A DNA stretch of 8,778 bases, from the NCBI GenBank assembly GCA_034189695.1, contig JAXHUA010000143.1, positions 1-8,778 of the forward strand, given 5' to 3'. This document shows, piece by piece, positions 6,403-8,778 of this stretch. The position numbers and the translations under genes are program-made. The notes beneath the pieces are model-generated. The model was not told the origin of the DNA, did no database searches, and saw nothing but the letters and a program-made list of their open reading frames with translations. Within the stretch, counting starts at the first letter, position 1. The number at the start of each line of letters is the position of its first letter. Origin of the DNA: JAXHUA01 sp034189695 (GTDB lineage: Bacteria > Chloroflexota > Dehalococcoidia > E44-bin15).

Positions 6403-8175
6403 TCAAGGCGTGCTCTCCGGGAAGTAGGCAATGCCCTCAGTCGACCAGTAGTCTCCCTGGGTATCCTTGAGCAAGAAGTAGCGCCACCACCACCCGAAGC
6501 TGAAATCCCGGTACTCCTCGGGAAACCACAGAAGCTCACGAAAGTCCTGCCCTTCCCCATACTTGCCGAGCACCGGCTCGACGCTTGCCCGGTTACCCGC
6601 CTCAACGAGCAGAACTGTACCCGCCGAGGCCTCGTCAAGGCCGGACACGTCCCGGTAGTGGACGTTCTCGTAGCCCCTCAGATACCAGTACCACGGCCAG
6701 GTAAGTCGCGAGTCCACCGTGACCCATATGTCGGTCCCCTCACCCCTCTCCTCAGCCACATCCTGAATCTGCGACTTGATTTGCGGCACGTCAACCGATA
6801 TACCGGCATAGACCAGCATCTGCGGTGGACTGTCATCCGCGTCGTAGCTCGCCTGCACCGCGCCGTACACGGTGAAGGCGAAGAGGACAACAACCAGGAA
6901 CACTGTGACTCCCGGCACGACCCAGGCCCACACTCCCTTCCAGTCGAACTTGAGTATCCTGACGATGAACATCCCCGCCAGAAGGATGGCCGGCAGGGCG
7001 ATGTGCACCGACAGCCACGGCATCTTCTCACCAGCGTACGAGAACAGAATGAGGCTTGCCACACCCCACCAGATGAGGAACCGGGTGAACAGGTTGCCCC
7101 GTATCGCGTAGTACACCGCCCCGGCGGCGGCGAAAAGCAACGGAAGGAACTCATAGACCGGCAGGACCATTAGATAGTAGAACCAGGGCTGCCCGCCCCG
7201 GGCCACGGCCTGCTGCTCGACCCAGTAGTCGACCGCGCCCCAGAGGCCACTGCCGAAACCCGACGGGTTGGTGAAGCCCGACGTATAGAGCAGCGCGAAG
7301 ACGCCGTAGAACACCACGACGCACACCAGCCAGCGTCGCCAGTTCCAGCGCAGCCCAACGGCGGCGCAGACCACGAACAGAACAATGACAGTGAGCACCT
7401 TGACCCAGTGAACACCGCTGGGGAGCCCCACCCCGGGCAGCAGCTGGACGAACCCCGAGTAGAGCGGGAGCGACAGCGTGCCGAGAAGTATCAGGTAGTC
7501 CGCCGGTCCCGACAGCCCCTTGAGATCGAACCGCTTCCTGACTCTCTGCGCCAGCTCCCTGGCCGACACCACGAGCAAGAAGAGGCCGAAGATGGCCACA
7601 GTGATATAGCTCGTCTCCTTGGTGCAGAAGGTGAAGCCCAGCACAGCGGCGCCGAAATAGAGCTGCCTCGCCTTCCTCTGCTCGAAGTAGCGCCACATGA
7701 GTACGACCAGAAGCAGGGCCCAGAAGACCATGAGGACATCGTTCCTGGCGTAGCGGCTGTAGTAGAGCAGCGTTGGAGAGAAGGCCAGCAGCACAGCCGC
7801 GCTCATGGCACCCCACCTTCCAAGCTGGTGTCGCAGGAAGTAGGGCAACACCACCAGCCCCGTGCCGAGAAACACAGCAAGCAGACGCATGGTCACATCG
7901 CTGTCGCCAAAGATGAGGAAGTTGAGGGCGGTGCCGTGGAACAGGAACGGCCCGTGCATCATCGGGTCGTGGTGGTACACATTGCCGTTTGCCAGGTACC
8001 AGCTATAGATACCGTGGAGGCTCTCGTCGTGGGAGATGCCGCGGGCGCCCAGGTCCCACAGGCGCATCACCAGCGCAACGACCGCCAGCGCCACGTAGAA
8101 GCCGCTTTCCCAGGTGAGGTGCGAGCGCAGCCGCGACGGGAGCGACGAAAGACGTTGAGAAGCGCGCTGCATCAC
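6403..8175 (-). CDS. TIGR03663 family membrane protein, GT-C/PMT-related putative glycosyltransferase, 590 aa
   Basis: This is a multi-pass membrane protein related to the PMT/ArnT (GT-C) glycosyltransferases, which use polyprenyl-phosphate sugars at the outer face of the membrane. The first external loop has the acidic pair Asp50-Glu51 in GISHDESLHG, the usual GT-C catalytic position, followed by the loop motif HHDPMMHGPF (68-77). Next come YSRYARNDVL (139-148) and FCTKETSY (183-190). Later landmarks are GQPWFYYLMVLPVYEFLPLL (328-347) and GEKMPWLSVHIALPA (382-396), before the last membrane helix (about 417-440). Residues 441-590 form a soluble, aromatic-rich C-terminal domain. Family knowledge: TIGR03663 proteins nearly always occur beside DUF2298/TIGR03662 proteins, exactly as here. 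GTG at 8175 (GAGGTG eight bases upstream, GTGA overlap with the preceding stop) and ATG at 8172 are both possible starts. No activity has been shown for this family that I can cite; glycosyl transfer is inferred. Confidence 0.88.
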   Translation of the reverse strand: MMQRASQRLSSLPSRLRSHLTWESGFYVALAVVALVMRLWDLGARGISHDESLHGIYSWYLANGNVYHHDPMMHGPFLFHGTALNFLIFGDSDVTMRLLAVFLGTGLVVLPYFLRHQLGRWGAMSAAVLLAFSPTLLYYSRYARNDVLMVFWALLLVVLMWRYFEQRKARQLYFGAAVLGFTFCTKETSYITVAIFGLFLLVVSARELAQRVRKRFDLKGLSGPADYLILLGTLSLPLYSGFVQLLPGVGLPSGVHWVKVLTVIVLFVVCAAVGLRWNWRRWLVCVVVFYGVFALLYTSGFTNPSGFGSGLWGAVDYWVEQQAVARGGQPWFYYLMVLPVYEFLPLLFAAAGAVYYAIRGNLFTRFLIWWGVASLILFSYAGEKMPWLSVHIALPAILLAGMFIVRILKFDWKGVWAWVVPGVTVFLVVVLFAFTVYGAVQASYDADDSPPQMLVYAGISVDVPQIKSQIQDVAEERGEGTDIWVTVDSRLTWPWYWYLRGYENVHYRDVSGLDEASAGTVLLVEAGNRASVEPVLGKYGEGQDFRELLWFPEEYRDFSFGWWWRYFLLKDTQGDYWSTEGIAYFPESTP

Positions 8176-8778
8176 TCGTGTCTCACCTCGAAGATCGATA
8201 CCCCCTTCGACTCATACACCAACTCGTACCAATCTGGATTGGAGGCAAACTTGGCCAATCCGTCGCTTTGGTATATCTCTTTCTCCAGCGCCCCGACATA
8301 CACGTAGTCGACATCGTATGTGCTGAGCAACTCTAGAGCTCTGCCGTTATCGCTCGTATTGTAGATTTCTTCGACATCCCTCGTTCTCTGCCCCAAGTCA
8401 ACGCCGCTGCCGTGCCTCCACATGGTCTCCACCCACCCGCCGATGACGGTCGGCAGTCCCGTGAAGGTCGATACTCGGACGCTGAATCTCGAAGTGACTT
8501 CGTTGGCCTCAAGGATCACCGGCGCCCCTTCTAGCTGCTCGTTTATCCACTTGATGGCCGCGTAGTCCCCCCCATCCACCTCTTGAATGTAGGCCGCTCC
8601 GTCTAGAGTACCACGGTTTATGCCCCAGAAGTCTTGCCTCCCACCCACCATACTCACCGTGGAGGCTACAGGATGAACGAGGCATGCCAGCACGAGAACA
8701 GCCAGTGCGGCAAACCAGACGCCCCTGGCTGTCTTCCCCACGTTTCTTGCCACATAGTACACCGCATATGTAGCCGAG
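8172..8778 (-). CDS. DUF2298/Chlor_Arch_YYY-type membrane protein, C-terminal part (cut by window edge)
   Basis: This is the last 201 residues of a much larger gene; the frame is open to the right edge, and a GTG at 8762 is merely an internal codon. The fragment has one membrane helix (GVWFAALAVLVLACLVHPVA) followed by an external domain of about 170 residues. The domain carries the ordered motifs expected at the C-terminus of Chlor_Arch_YYY proteins: TLDGAAYI, DYAAIKWINEQL, PVILEANE, STFTGLPTVIGGWVETMWR, RTRDVEEIYNT, VDYVYVGALEKEIY, LAKF and a final V-x-IFEVR. Full-length single-domain members are about 700-900 residues and strongly hydrophobic; tandem-domain versions also exist, so the complete size is unknown. 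The stop TGA overlaps the TIGR03663 start, indicating translational coupling. A GT-C-like sugar transferase role is commonly suspected but unproven. Family assignment rests on motif memory plus the diagnostic neighbour. Confidence 0.85.
   Translation of the reverse strand, partial: SATYAVYYVARNVGKTARGVWFAALAVLVLACLVHPVASTVSMVGGRQDFWGINRGTLDGAAYIQEVDGGDYAAIKWINEQLEGAPVILEANEVTSRFSVRVSTFTGLPTVIGGWVETMWRHGSGVDLGQRTRDVEEIYNTSDNGRALELLSTYDVDYVYVGALEKEIYQSDGLAKFASNPDWYELVYESKGVSIFEVRHE

Noticed and set aside
5375..8307. Long plus-strand open frames (5375-6427, 6376-7173, 7408-8307)
   Set aside because: They run opposite recognisable membrane protein genes; their products are low-complexity, His/Gln/Arg-rich translations typical of antisense frames in GC-rich genes.

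Overview
The window is GC-rich bacterial DNA, and its gene content points to an uncultured Chloroflexota-like organism (Dehalococcoidia, Anaerolineae or a relative). The main pointer is the paired DUF2298 (Chlor_Arch_YYY) and TIGR03663 membrane proteins at the right end. From family knowledge these occur together almost only in Chloroflexi, some archaea and a few Clostridia. A bacterial-type MutS and bacterial-style ribosome binding sites argue against an archaeon. An NfnAB electron-bifurcating enzyme suggests anaerobic or low-potential ferredoxin metabolism. The placement is inference; no rRNA or other marker gene is present.

Layout, left to right. Positions 1-570 hold the first 190 codons of mutS on the minus strand, cut by the window edge. 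A divergent spacer (571-702) carries an inverted repeat touching the mutS start codon and a candidate extended -10 promoter for the next gene. Positions 703-1368 encode a GNAT-like N-acetyltransferase on the plus strand, the only plus-strand gene. A convergent spacer (1369-1634) contains a strong GC-rich stem-loop. Then everything to the right edge is on the minus strand. Transcription runs right to left: DUF2298 protein (3' end only, 8172-8778), TIGR03663 GT-C-like membrane protein (6403-8175), PF03706 flippase-like membrane protein (5315-6352), FAD-dependent amine-oxidase-type oxidoreductase (4023-5318), a 167-base leader/promoter gap, nfnA (3022-3855) and nfnB (1635-3029).

Two functional units stand out. 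The right-hand unit is a tightly packed operon with stop/start overlaps at two junctions and a 50-base gap at the third. It combines two GT-C-related polytopic proteins, a PF03706 lipid-handling protein and a flavoenzyme. The most economical reading is an uncharacterised pathway that builds or moves a lipid-linked sugar at the outer face of the membrane. No member of this set has a firmly established function, so this is the best candidate here for an undescribed system. The left-hand unit, nfnAB, is well understood by homology: it reversibly couples reduced ferredoxin plus NADH to NADPH formation. Its genes overlap by 8 bases and are probably co-translated.

No tRNA, rRNA, insertion sequence, CRISPR array or phage gene was seen. 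The large open frames opposite mutS, nfnB, the flippase and the TIGR03663 gene are antisense shadows produced by codon bias.
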